Source: Flavobacterium sp. (GTDB lineage: Bacteria; Bacteroidota; Bacteroidia; Flavobacteriales; Flavobacteriaceae). From it: DNA of 44,043 bases. Below are positions 24,594-31,976 of this stretch, in pieces. The DNA lies in assembly GCF_025352015.1 (NCBI RefSeq), contig NZ_JANXUG010000003.1, positions 1 through 44,043 on the forward strand, written 5' to 3'. Positions within the stretch are counted from its first letter, which is position 1. Each line of letters starts with the position of its first letter. Made by a program: the position numbers and the translations under genes. The notes under the pieces are model-generated. The model made no database searches. It worked only from the letters and a program-made list of their open reading frames with translations, and had not been told where the DNA came from.

Positions 24594-25091
24594 TTAAATT
24601 GATTTTTCCATCACATAATCGTCCATTACATAACCATTTCCAATATCGATAACTTCTTCAAAGCTAATATCAAAACCAATTCTTTCGTAAAAACGAATGG
24701 CTATATTTTTTTTATTTACATTCAAAATCAATGCTTTTTGATGACGTTGTTTGGCTTCATTGGCAATAAAATCTATTAGTTCTTTTCCGATGCCTTTACC
24801 TTGTTGATTGGGCAAAATATAAATATTATGAATTTTTGTTTTAGGCTTTTTACTGTGATTGAATTCATAAGAAGCAAAACCCAAAATCGTTTCGTCTTCT
24901 TTTGCCAAAATAAAACGATGCTTTTTAGTGTTAGCCTTCAGTTGTAAAGACGAGATGCTATACATCATTTCCATCATATAATCCAACTGTTCCTTACTCA
25001 AAATCGCACCATAAGCAATGGGCCAAACTTCTTTAGCAATAGCTCTGATACTGGTGAAATTTTCGTCGGTGTTGTTTTGTATTGCAATCAT
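24594..25091 (-). CDS. GNAT family N-acetyltransferase
   Basis: A 165-residue acetyltransferase. The acetyl-CoA pyrophosphate loop is in YILPNQQGKGIGKELIDF (Q/R-x-x-G-x-G/A form), preceded by FASYEFNHSKKP and followed by NKKNIAIRFYERIGFDI, the usual motif B. The substrate cannot be predicted. Its ATG overlaps the stop of the DUF1801 gene as ATGA, so the two are translationally coupled. Confidence 0.9.
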   Translation of the reverse strand: MIAIQNNTDENFTSIRAIAKEVWPIAYGAILSKEQLDYMMEMMYSISSLQLKANTKKHRFILAKEDETILGFASYEFNHSKKPKTKIHNIYILPNQQGKGIGKELIDFIANEAKQRHQKALILNVNKKNIAIRFYERIGFDISFEEVIDIGNGYVMDDYVMEKSI

Positions 25092-25552
25092 TTAGTTCTG
25101 GATTTCCAGTTATGTTCATAAATAGAAATCCAATCTTCTACTGAAATTTTGGTTGCCAATTCACCAATAAATTCAAACGGAATATCATCCATCTTTTTAA
25201 ATCGAATACAACCTTTTCCAATATCAATTTTGGTTTTAACATGTTTTGGATATTCGGCAACAAACCAATCTGTCAAATTTTTATCGCCATAAATTCCCAT
25301 ATGATACAAGGCAACAAAGTTCTTTTGAGAAGCAAGATTAATAAACGGCAACGGCAATTTTGTGTTACAATGATATCCAGTTGGATAAATTGAATGTGGC
25401 ACAATATAACCCAACATTCCGTAACCTATGACTTCTTCAAAGCCTTTGGGCAAATTATCTTTAATGGCATTTCGAAGTTTTAGGAAGGCTTCTTTTCTAT
25501 CTTCTGGTAATTCGGCTAAATATTGTTCTGGAGTTGTGGCTTTTGATTGCAT
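25088..25552 (-). CDS. DUF1801 (YdhG-like) protein
   Basis: A 154-residue DUF1801 protein: TPEQYLAELPEDRKEAF, GFEEVIGYGMLGYIVPHSIY, NFVALYHMGIYG and GKGCIRFKKMDDIPF are typical segments. Function is unknown; the fold is related to iron-chaperone frataxin-like proteins. ATG 25552 is preferred over an in-frame TTG at 25573, because that TTG is part of a promoter-like TATTTTTG box (25571-25578 on the minus strand). Confidence 0.85.
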   Translation of the reverse strand: MQSKATTPEQYLAELPEDRKEAFLKLRNAIKDNLPKGFEEVIGYGMLGYIVPHSIYPTGYHCNTKLPLPFINLASQKNFVALYHMGIYGDKNLTDWFVAEYPKHVKTKIDIGKGCIRFKKMDDIPFEFIGELATKISVEDWISIYEHNWKSRTK

Positions 25553-25624
25553 CGTTTTATGTTTTGTATTCAAAAATAGAAATAATTTTAATAGATTTAC
25601 ATATTGATTTTATAACAATTTCTT

Positions 25625-26680
25625 ATGTCCAGAAGTCCTTTAAGAAAAGACAAAACTTGTCTGAATTGTAATTACGTTGTAGAAAACAGATTTTGTCCCA
25701 ATTGTGGACAAGAAAACACCGATACCCGAAAGACTTTTCATCATTTATTTATCCATTTTTTTGAAGATTTAACACATTACGAAAATGCCTTTTGGAAAAC
25801 TATAAAAAATTTATTTCTTAAACCTGCTTCGCTCACTAAAGAATACCTTTCGGGCAAACGCCTTTCTTATTTGGCACCGGTAAGATTGTATATTTTCATC
25901 AGCTTTGTGACTTTTTTTATCATTGCTATTTTCCCGACTAATGAAGATGAATTGCTTAAACTAAACCAAACCACAATTAAGACAGATGACAATGGAAAAG
26001 TCATAGAAAGTGCTACAACACCCAAAAAGAAAATAAAATTATCTGAATATATAAAAGCCGATGAGGAAGCACAAAAAAAGAGGCATCTTACCAATGAACA
26101 ACAAAATGAAGGTTTTTTGAATTTTGGTTATAAAAATGTGAAAGAGTTGGATTCATTACAAAAGTATGGTCCAGCAAAGGATAAACTAAATGATTTTGAA
26201 TATACAATAGTCAAAAAAACCTTAATTGTAAAAGCCAAAAACTCCAAAGAAGAAATGATTGAGAAATTTTTGGAAGAAGCACAGCACAATTTTCCTAAAG
26301 TATTATTTATCTATATGCCGCTGTTTGCTTTAACACTATGGCTTTTTCATAATAAAAAACGGTGGTATTATTTTGATCATGGTATTTTCACACTGCATTA
26401 TTTTTCTTTTCTGCTGATTTCCGTATTGATGATTTTCTTTTTCAAAAAAATAATGGGTTGTTTTACCGAAAATTCTTTTACTGATTTCATTACCAGTGCT
26501 GGTAAAACTATTGGCTATATTTGGATGTTCTATTATTTTTTTCCTGCACATCATCGTTTTTATGGTGAAACCCGAACCATTTCGTTCCTCAAAAGCATCA
26601 CTATGTTTTTCATCAATGTTATTTTAATGGGCATCTTACTTTCATTATTTATCATTTACACCTTTATCGATATCCATTAA
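25625..26680 (+). CDS. DUF3667 membrane protein with zinc-ribbon-like N-terminus
   Basis: A 351-residue integral membrane protein. Four cysteines at 12, 15, 24 and 27 (CLNC and CPNC) form a zinc-ribbon-like knuckle. The DUF3667 block TFHHLFIHFFEDLTHYENAF and the LKPASLTKEYLSGKR segment follow. One helix lies at about 92-110, three or four more lie in the C-terminal third, and a charged soluble region (about 115-215) sits between. Function is unknown. It is divergent from the DUF1801 gene and six bases upstream of the M28 peptidase gene. Confidence 0.85.
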   Translation: MSRSPLRKDKTCLNCNYVVENRFCPNCGQENTDTRKTFHHLFIHFFEDLTHYENAFWKTIKNLFLKPASLTKEYLSGKRLSYLAPVRLYIFISFVTFFIIAIFPTNEDELLKLNQTTIKTDDNGKVIESATTPKKKIKLSEYIKADEEAQKKRHLTNEQQNEGFLNFGYKNVKELDSLQKYGPAKDKLNDFEYTIVKKTLIVKAKNSKEEMIEKFLEEAQHNFPKVLFIYMPLFALTLWLFHNKKRWYYFDHGIFTLHYFSFLLISVLMIFFFKKIMGCFTENSFTDFITSAGKTIGYIWMFYYFFPAHHRFYGETRTISFLKSITMFFINVILMGILLSLFIIYTFIDIH

Positions 26681-26686
26681 AAAATC

Positions 26687-27715
26687 ATGAATAAAAAAAC
26701 AATCCCCTTATTACTGTTTACTTTTTTATTTTTAAGCTGCTCAACTCAAAGAGTAATTGTACAAAAAAATGAATCTCTATCAGAAGATTTAAAAAATATA
26801 TCAATCGAAAGTTTGAAAACTAATTTAACTGCTATAGCTTCCGACGAAATGGAAGGTAGAGATACTGGATCCGAAGGTCAAAAAAAAGCTGGACGTTATA
26901 TTATCGATTTCTACAAAAAACATGGCGTTGGTTTCCCAAAAGGAGCTACAAATTATTACCAAAATATTCCTGCGACCTACTTAAATGCCAATTACAATGA
27001 AAACTTGAAAGATTCAGAGAACATTTGGGCTTTTATAGAAGGTTCAGAAAAGCCAGAAGAAATTGTGGTTATTTCAGCTCATTATGATCATGTTGGAATA
27101 AAAAATGGAAAAATTTATAATGGTGCCGATGATGACGGTTCAGGCACGGTAGCTATTATGGAAATTGCCGCCGCTTTTCAAAAAGCAAAAGAAGATGGTC
27201 ATGGTCCTAAACGCTCCATTTTAATTCTCCACATGACCGGCGAAGAACACGGTTTGCATGGCTCGCGATATTATTCTGAAAATCCTTTGTTTCCCTTGGC
27301 AAATACGGTTGCCGATGTAAATATTGATATGATTGGTCGTCGCGATGATTTTCACAAAGAAAATAACAACTATGTGTATTTGATTGGTTCCGATTATTTG
27401 TCAACAGACTTACATACTGTATGCGAGGAGGTCAATAAAAAATATAATTTTTTAACCATAGATTATAAATACAATGACAAAAGTGATCCAAACCATTTTT
27501 ATTATCGTTCTGACCATTACAATTTTGCTAAAAATGGTATTCCTGTAGTTTTTATTTTCAACGGGACCCATGCTGATTATCATCAACCTAGCGATAAAGT
27601 TGGTAAAATAGAATTTGATGCGCTAACGCAAAGAGCCAAATATGCTTTTGCAATTGCTTGGGAAATTGCCAACAGAAAAGATAAATTGGTGGTAGATAAA
27701 ACAGATGGTAAATAG
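26687..27715 (+). CDS. M28 family zinc metallopeptidase lipoprotein
   Basis: A 342-residue aminopeptidase-like enzyme with a lipoprotein signal peptide (FLFLSC). The zinc-site segments are in order: SAHYDHVG, GADDDGSGTVA, TGEEHGLHGS (with the catalytic Glu-Glu pair), VNIDMIGR, and the late histidine in THADYHQPSD. It should release N-terminal amino acids in the periplasm or at the outer membrane. It is probably cotranscribed with the DUF3667 gene, and a strong terminator follows its stop. Confidence 0.93.
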   Translation: MNKKTIPLLLFTFLFLSCSTQRVIVQKNESLSEDLKNISIESLKTNLTAIASDEMEGRDTGSEGQKKAGRYIIDFYKKHGVGFPKGATNYYQNIPATYLNANYNENLKDSENIWAFIEGSEKPEEIVVISAHYDHVGIKNGKIYNGADDDGSGTVAIMEIAAAFQKAKEDGHGPKRSILILHMTGEEHGLHGSRYYSENPLFPLANTVADVNIDMIGRRDDFHKENNNYVYLIGSDYLSTDLHTVCEEVNKKYNFLTIDYKYNDKSDPNHFYYRSDHYNFAKNGIPVVFIFNGTHADYHQPSDKVGKIEFDALTQRAKYAFAIAWEIANRKDKLVVDKTDGK

Positions 27716-27725
27716 TTTCTAAAAC

Positions 27726-27757
27726 AAAAAAAGTCCTGATGTTTCAGGACTTTTTAA
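27726..27757. terminator. Intrinsic terminator after the M28 gene
   Basis: AAAAAGTCCTGA (27728-27739) pairs with TCAGGACTTTTT (27744-27755) across a TGTT loop. It also serves the tRNA gene transcribed toward it. Confidence 0.9.
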
Positions 27758-27762
27758 TTAAG

Positions 27763-27837
27763 GGTGGATGACCGGGTTCGAACCGGCGACTTCCGGCACC
27801 ACAAACCAGCGCTCTAACCAGCTGAGCTACAACCACC
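27763..27837 (-). tRNA. tRNA-His (GTG)
   Basis: The minus-strand sequence folds as a tRNA. The D-arm is GCTCAGCTGGTTAGAGC and the anticodon loop TTGTGGT carries GTG. The T-arm is GCCGG-TTCGAAC-CCGGT, and there is an extra 5' G opposite C73, the histidine identity pair. CCA is not encoded. One acceptor-stem position (5 with 68) is T opposite T rather than a pair. Confidence 0.95.
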
Positions 27838-27851
27838 ATTTTTAACGATTG

Positions 27852-27882
27852 CAAATATATTATATTTCTTTTCGTTTGCCAA
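27852..27882 (-). promoter_or_regulatory. Promoter of tRNA-His
   Basis: Minus strand: TTG (27882-27880), 20 bases, then TATATTTG (27859-27852), a full Bacteroidetes -33/-7 pair placed 15 bases before the tRNA. Confidence 0.7.
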
Positions 27883-27898
27883 GAAAAAAATTAAAAAC

Positions 27899-28615
27899 TT
27901 AAAGCAAATCACTCAAACTATTGACCGCCAAATATCTTTCGACTGTGAAACCTTCTGCATGGTCTACACCTACTAATCGTCCAAAATCTTGCGAACGATA
28001 ATGAATGCTTTCCAAAAAGTTTTTAGTAGCAATTGGCGTACTTGGCTCATTGGAATTTTCAGAATAAAATTGCGAACTGTAGGCGAAGATTGCAGCTGTT
28101 TTTTGGTCTAAAAAACCAGTAATATCTACAACAAAATCGGGTTCAATGTTTTCCCACTGAATATAATGATACACCACTTTTGGCCGCCATACTTCTTGCT
28201 GCTTTTCATCTAAAACGGTTTCAATTTTTCGCAAACCTGATAAAAAACAAGCGTCAGAAACCAGTTTGCTGCCTTTTTCGTGATCAATATGTCTGTCATG
28301 AATGGCATTGCAGAGCACAATTTCGGGCTGGTATTTTCGAATCATTTGAATAATTCTCAACTGATGTGCTTCATCGTTTACAAAAAATCCATCGCGCATA
28401 TTTAGATTTTCACGCATAGATATTCCGAGTATTTGAGCCGCTAATCTGGATTCAGAATCTCGAATTTCAACTGATCCACGCGTTCCCAGTTCGCCGCGAG
28501 TCAAATCGATGATACCAACTTTTTTTCCTAACGAAATTTCTTTGGCAATCGTACCGCTACAACCTAATTCTACATCATCCGGATGCGCGCCAAACGCAAC
28601 TATGTCTAATTTCAT
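27899..28615 (-). CDS. bshB1: Bacillithiol deacetylase BshB1
   Basis: Zinc-dependent LmbE-like N-deacetylase of 238 residues, which removes the acetyl group from GlcNAc-malate in bacillithiol synthesis. Metal-binding motifs are A10-H-P-D-D (with the usual following Glu, VELGCSGT) and HDRHIDHEKG. GELGTRGSVEIRDSES, YYHIQWE-like positions (VYHYIQWENIEP) and SSQFY near the end match BshB1. A -7-like box TATTTTTG (28649-28642, minus strand) lies upstream. It shares its strand with the menaquinone pair but is separated from it by 39 bases. Confidence 0.92.
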   Translation of the reverse strand: MKLDIVAFGAHPDDVELGCSGTIAKEISLGKKVGIIDLTRGELGTRGSVEIRDSESRLAAQILGISMRENLNMRDGFFVNDEAHQLRIIQMIRKYQPEIVLCNAIHDRHIDHEKGSKLVSDACFLSGLRKIETVLDEKQQEVWRPKVVYHYIQWENIEPDFVVDITGFLDQKTAAIFAYSSQFYSENSNEPSTPIATKNFLESIHYRSQDFGRLVGVDHAEGFTVERYLAVNSLSDLL

Positions 28616-28654
28616 ATACTTTTTTATTTGTTATTAAATACCAAAAATATCTGT

Positions 28655-29716
28655 TTATAAAATCTTTTTCATCGTCATCGATTTGTTGACAGTTTCCTTG
28701 TACTCATCTTCAGCAATACTATCTTTAGTTATACCGCAACCCATGAAAAGCTGCGCTTTGTCTTTTATGATTTTCATACAGCGCAAATTAACAAACAAAT
28801 CAATCTGCATAGTTTTAAAAGTAACTAAATCAATATTAAATTCACCTAAAAATCCTGAATAATATTCTCTGTTATACCGTTCATTCTTCAAAATAAATTC
28901 TTTTGCAGTTTCTTTTGGCAATCCACAAACTGCGGCTGTGGGATGCAAAGCGGTAATGACTTTTTTTAACGTTTTCCTCGATTTTAATGTAGCCGAAATA
29001 TCTGTTTTAATATGTAACAAATTACCTGCTTGAACAGCATAAGGACTAGAAATTGTAATTTCTTTGACCAAATCTTTTAAACTTTCTACTATAAAATCGG
29101 TAACCAACTGTTGCTCCTCTGCTTCTTTATCTCGCCAAACAACTGGAATGGCATTGTTTGCCAATTGGGTTCCTGCTAGGGCAACCGTTTTAATTGTGTT
29201 ACCCTGAACTTTCAAAAATTGTTCTGGTGTGGCACCAATCCAAGTGCCAATTTTTGGATGAAAAAAACAATAGTTAAAAGCATTGGAATACAGCGCAATC
29301 ATTTTTTTTATCGATGTTTCAATATCAAAATCCAAAATGGGAATTTCTTCTTTTCTTGATAAAACTACTTTTTGAAACTGATTGTCCTTAATGACTTCGA
29401 CTGCTTTGGCGACTAATTCTTCAAAGGAGTCTTTTCCTGTTGAAATTATATGTTTTGATATATGCTTTTCAAAAAAGTACTCTTTCGTAACAAACTTTTC
29501 AACATACACGTCGCAATGCTCTAAAGGAATAAATGGAATTTTATCGGTATCAAAAGAAGCAAAAACAAAACCTTTTTCTTCAAAATTTTCTAAAAAATAA
29601 AGATGGTCATTTTTTTGAAAAAGCCCAACAATGTTTTCAGAATTTGGTTTGCAGAACAACACAAAAGGCGATTTCTGTTCCTGCTGGATTTTAACTTTAA
29701 GAAATAAATCGGTCAT
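28655..29716 (-). CDS. menF: Isochorismate synthase (MenF-type chorismate-binding enzyme)
   Basis: Chorismate-utilising enzyme of 353 residues that isomerises chorismate to isochorismate at the start of menaquinone synthesis. Visible blocks are FQKVVLSRKEEIP (catalytic lysine region), WIGATPEQFLKV, TVALAGTQ, and the C-terminal LHPTAAVCGLPKETAKEFI with GFLGEFN and LFMGCGITKDS. The length is on the short side, as in other flavobacteria. Its ATG overlaps the TGA of the upstream thioesterase gene (ATGA), which fits a menaquinone operon. Salicylate or siderophore synthesis is a less likely role. Confidence 0.88.
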   Translation of the reverse strand: MTDLFLKVKIQQEQKSPFVLFCKPNSENIVGLFQKNDHLYFLENFEEKGFVFASFDTDKIPFIPLEHCDVYVEKFVTKEYFFEKHISKHIISTGKDSFEELVAKAVEVIKDNQFQKVVLSRKEEIPILDFDIETSIKKMIALYSNAFNYCFFHPKIGTWIGATPEQFLKVQGNTIKTVALAGTQLANNAIPVVWRDKEAEEQQLVTDFIVESLKDLVKEITISSPYAVQAGNLLHIKTDISATLKSRKTLKKVITALHPTAAVCGLPKETAKEFILKNERYNREYYSGFLGEFNIDLVTFKTMQIDLFVNLRCMKIIKDKAQLFMGCGITKDSIAEDEYKETVNKSMTMKKIL

Positions 29717-30138
29717 TTGCGTCGGGATAAAATCATATTTGTCAGCTTGCAGACCGATATTAGTCTATCGTCTTCATCTACGATTTTTATTTCCCAAAGA
29801 TGAATACTTGCGCCTTTATGAATAATTTTGGCGGTGCAAAAAACAGTTCCTTCGCGTGTACTTCGTACATGATTGGCTGAAATTTCTATACCGCGAACTT
29901 CTTGTTTTTCGGCATTGATGAATAAGAAAGAAGCAGCACTCCCTACACTTTCTGCCAAAGCAACTGTTGCGCCGCCGTGAAGCAAACCTACTGGTTGATG
30001 TACTCTGGAATTAACAGGCATTTTTGCTGTTAAAAAATCATCGCCGGCATCTATATATTCAATTTCTAGGGTTTCCATTAAGGTATTTTTGCACCAATCG
30101 TTGCACAATTGTAGCATTTTTTCTTTATCAAATGACAT
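29713..30138 (-). CDS. menI: PaaI/MenI-like hotdog thioesterase
   Basis: A 141-residue hotdog thioesterase. The motif VGLLHGGATVALAESVGS carries the HGG turn and the catalytic glutamate of the PaaI/MenI group, and EISANHVRSTREGTVFC is the second strand block. Translational coupling (ATGA) to the isochorismate synthase points to DHNA-CoA hydrolysis in menaquinone synthesis. The family also includes phenylacetyl-CoA thioesterases, so the exact substrate is inferred from context. Confidence 0.82.
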   Translation of the reverse strand: MSFDKEKMLQLCNDWCKNTLMETLEIEYIDAGDDFLTAKMPVNSRVHQPVGLLHGGATVALAESVGSAASFLFINAEKQEVRGIEISANHVRSTREGTVFCTAKIIHKGASIHLWEIKIVDEDDRLISVCKLTNMILSRRK

Positions 30139-30330
30139 CGCTTTTTTGTGTAAAAATAGTATTTATTTGGCATTAGAAAAACAAAACAAGGCTACGTTTT
30201 ATCCATCAATTACAATAAAACCATTTTTTTTACGTTTATGATATTGATTTATTCAATGTACTAATTATACAATTAACACATTTTCTAATTTTCAAATTAA
30301 TACTTACATTTACCAAAATTCATACACTAA

Positions 30331-31881
30331 ATGCGTAAACTTATTATTCTGTTTTTTGTTGGTTTAGCCATTACCGTTAGTTCGTGTCGCCAAGACTTTG
30401 TATTTCAAGCTAGCAAAGGTGCTTTAACATTTTCAAGAGATACCATTTATTTAGATACCGTTTTTACCAATATTGGTTCAAGCACTTACACTTTGAAAGT
30501 TTATAATAAAAGTAATACTGACATTAAAATCCCAACGATAAAACTAGGCAAAGGCGCTACATCAAAGTATAGAATGACGGTTGACGGAATGACGGGCGAA
30601 AACAACAAAATTTTTCACGATGTAGAACTTCTGGCTAAAGATAGTATGTATATTTTTATAGAAACTACAGCGGGAATAACTGATGCCAACCCTTCAAATT
30701 TTTTATATACCGACCAAATTCAGTTTGATAGCGGTGCTAATTTCCAAAAAGTAGAACTCGTGACTTTAATTCAGGATGCTTATTTTGTATTCCCCAATAA
30801 AACAAATGGTGTTGTCGAATCCATTCCGATAGGTTTTAACACCGATGGAACAGTTTTACAAACCAATGGTCGAAACTTGAGCGATAATCATCCAGACAAT
30901 GGCAATGAATATTTGTTTAAAACAGACAAACCCTATGTCATTTATGGTTATGCGAGCGTTCCTAATACAAAAACATTGACAATTTCAAAAGGGGCACGAG
31001 TTCATTTTCATGCAGATTCTGGTTTAGTAATCCAACAAGGCGGAACGTTGCACATCGAGGGAGAAACATCAACCACACCAGCATTAGAAAACGAAGTCAT
31101 CTTTGAAGGTGACCGATTAGAACCCGATTTTGAGGACATTCCAGGACAATGGGGAACCGTTTATTTAAGACAAGGAAGTGGAACAAATAATCATAAAATT
31201 AAGAATTTAACCCTTAAAAATGCTGTCATTGGTTTATTAGTCGAAAATAATGTTGGAAGCGCCATGACGATTGAAAATACGCAAATTTATAATTGTTCAA
31301 ATTATGGGCTTTTTTCTGTTAACGGCAGCATCGTGGGGAAAAATACAGTTATAAATAGTTGTGGTCAATTTTGTTTAGCAGCAGTCCTTGGTGGTAATTA
31401 TAATTTTAAGCATTGCACCTTTAATAACAATTGGAGCAGTTCAAAACAATTGGCGGTTTATGTTTCAGATTATCTCAAAGATGCTTTGCCAGTTGATAAT
31501 TTACCTTTAATTCAAGCCAATTTCACAAATTGTATTATCTATGGTTCTAATAGCAACGAAATTATTTTAGAAAAAAAAGGAACATTATTTAACAGTACGT
31601 TCCAAAATTGTTTAGTTAAAATTAATGTTTCACCAAGTTCAGTAAGCGTTGCAAATCCTTTGCTATATGATGCCATTAGATTAGAGCAAAATGGTAATAA
31701 AATTAATCAAAATCCAGATTTTTTAAATGTCAATAAAAACAAACTCATTATTGGAGCTGTTTCCGCTGCAAATGGGTTCGGAATTGACGCTGGCGTTCCT
31801 CTCGATATTTTAGGAATACAGCGAACATTGCCAAATATAGATTTAGGAGCTTATCAACACATTACTTTTCCGTCAAATTAA
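30331..31881 (+). CDS. Lipoprotein with right-handed beta-helix repeats
   Basis: A 516-residue protein with a lipoprotein signal peptide (ITVSSC). An N-terminal Ig-like domain (DTVFTNIGSSTYTLKVYNKS) is followed by a long parallel beta-helix: LTISKGARVHFHADSGLVIQ, then short rungs such as HKIKNLTLKNAVIGLLV, MTIENTQIYNCSNYGLF and FKHCTFNNNW. The C-terminal LGIQRTLPNIDLGAYQH resembles the end of surface choice-of-anchor proteins. No catalytic residues are evident. It may bind or degrade a polysaccharide or simply be structural. It precedes purL with a separate promoter between them. Confidence 0.8.
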   Translation: MRKLIILFFVGLAITVSSCRQDFVFQASKGALTFSRDTIYLDTVFTNIGSSTYTLKVYNKSNTDIKIPTIKLGKGATSKYRMTVDGMTGENNKIFHDVELLAKDSMYIFIETTAGITDANPSNFLYTDQIQFDSGANFQKVELVTLIQDAYFVFPNKTNGVVESIPIGFNTDGTVLQTNGRNLSDNHPDNGNEYLFKTDKPYVIYGYASVPNTKTLTISKGARVHFHADSGLVIQQGGTLHIEGETSTTPALENEVIFEGDRLEPDFEDIPGQWGTVYLRQGSGTNNHKIKNLTLKNAVIGLLVENNVGSAMTIENTQIYNCSNYGLFSVNGSIVGKNTVINSCGQFCLAAVLGGNYNFKHCTFNNNWSSSKQLAVYVSDYLKDALPVDNLPLIQANFTNCIIYGSNSNEIILEKKGTLFNSTFQNCLVKINVSPSSVSVANPLLYDAIRLEQNGNKINQNPDFLNVNKNKLIIGAVSAANGFGIDAGVPLDILGIQRTLPNIDLGAYQHITFPSN

Positions 31882-31918
31882 TTTTAAAAAGCCGTTTTTA
31901 GGTTTCATATTTTTACCC

Positions 31919-31926
31919 TAAATTTG
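31919..31926 (+). promoter_or_regulatory. purL: purL promoter -7 box
   Basis: TAAATTTG fits TAnnTTTG. Nineteen bases upstream stands TTTT, one base off the -33 TTTG. Transcription should begin near 31931, at the start of a leader hairpin. Confidence 0.6.
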
Positions 31927-31954
31927 TCGCAACTACTAACGGGCGAGTTGCGAC
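31926..31954 (+). promoter_or_regulatory. Stem-loop in the purL 5' leader
   Basis: GTCGCAACT (31926-31934) pairs perfectly with AGTTGCGAC (31946-31954) around the 11-base loop ACTAACGGGCG. It starts at the predicted transcription start and ends 22 bases before the purL ATG. The stem is GC-rich for this DNA and no T-run follows, so it is not a normal terminator. Confidence 0.7.
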
Positions 31955-31976
31955 TTGTCTATAACATCACAACACA

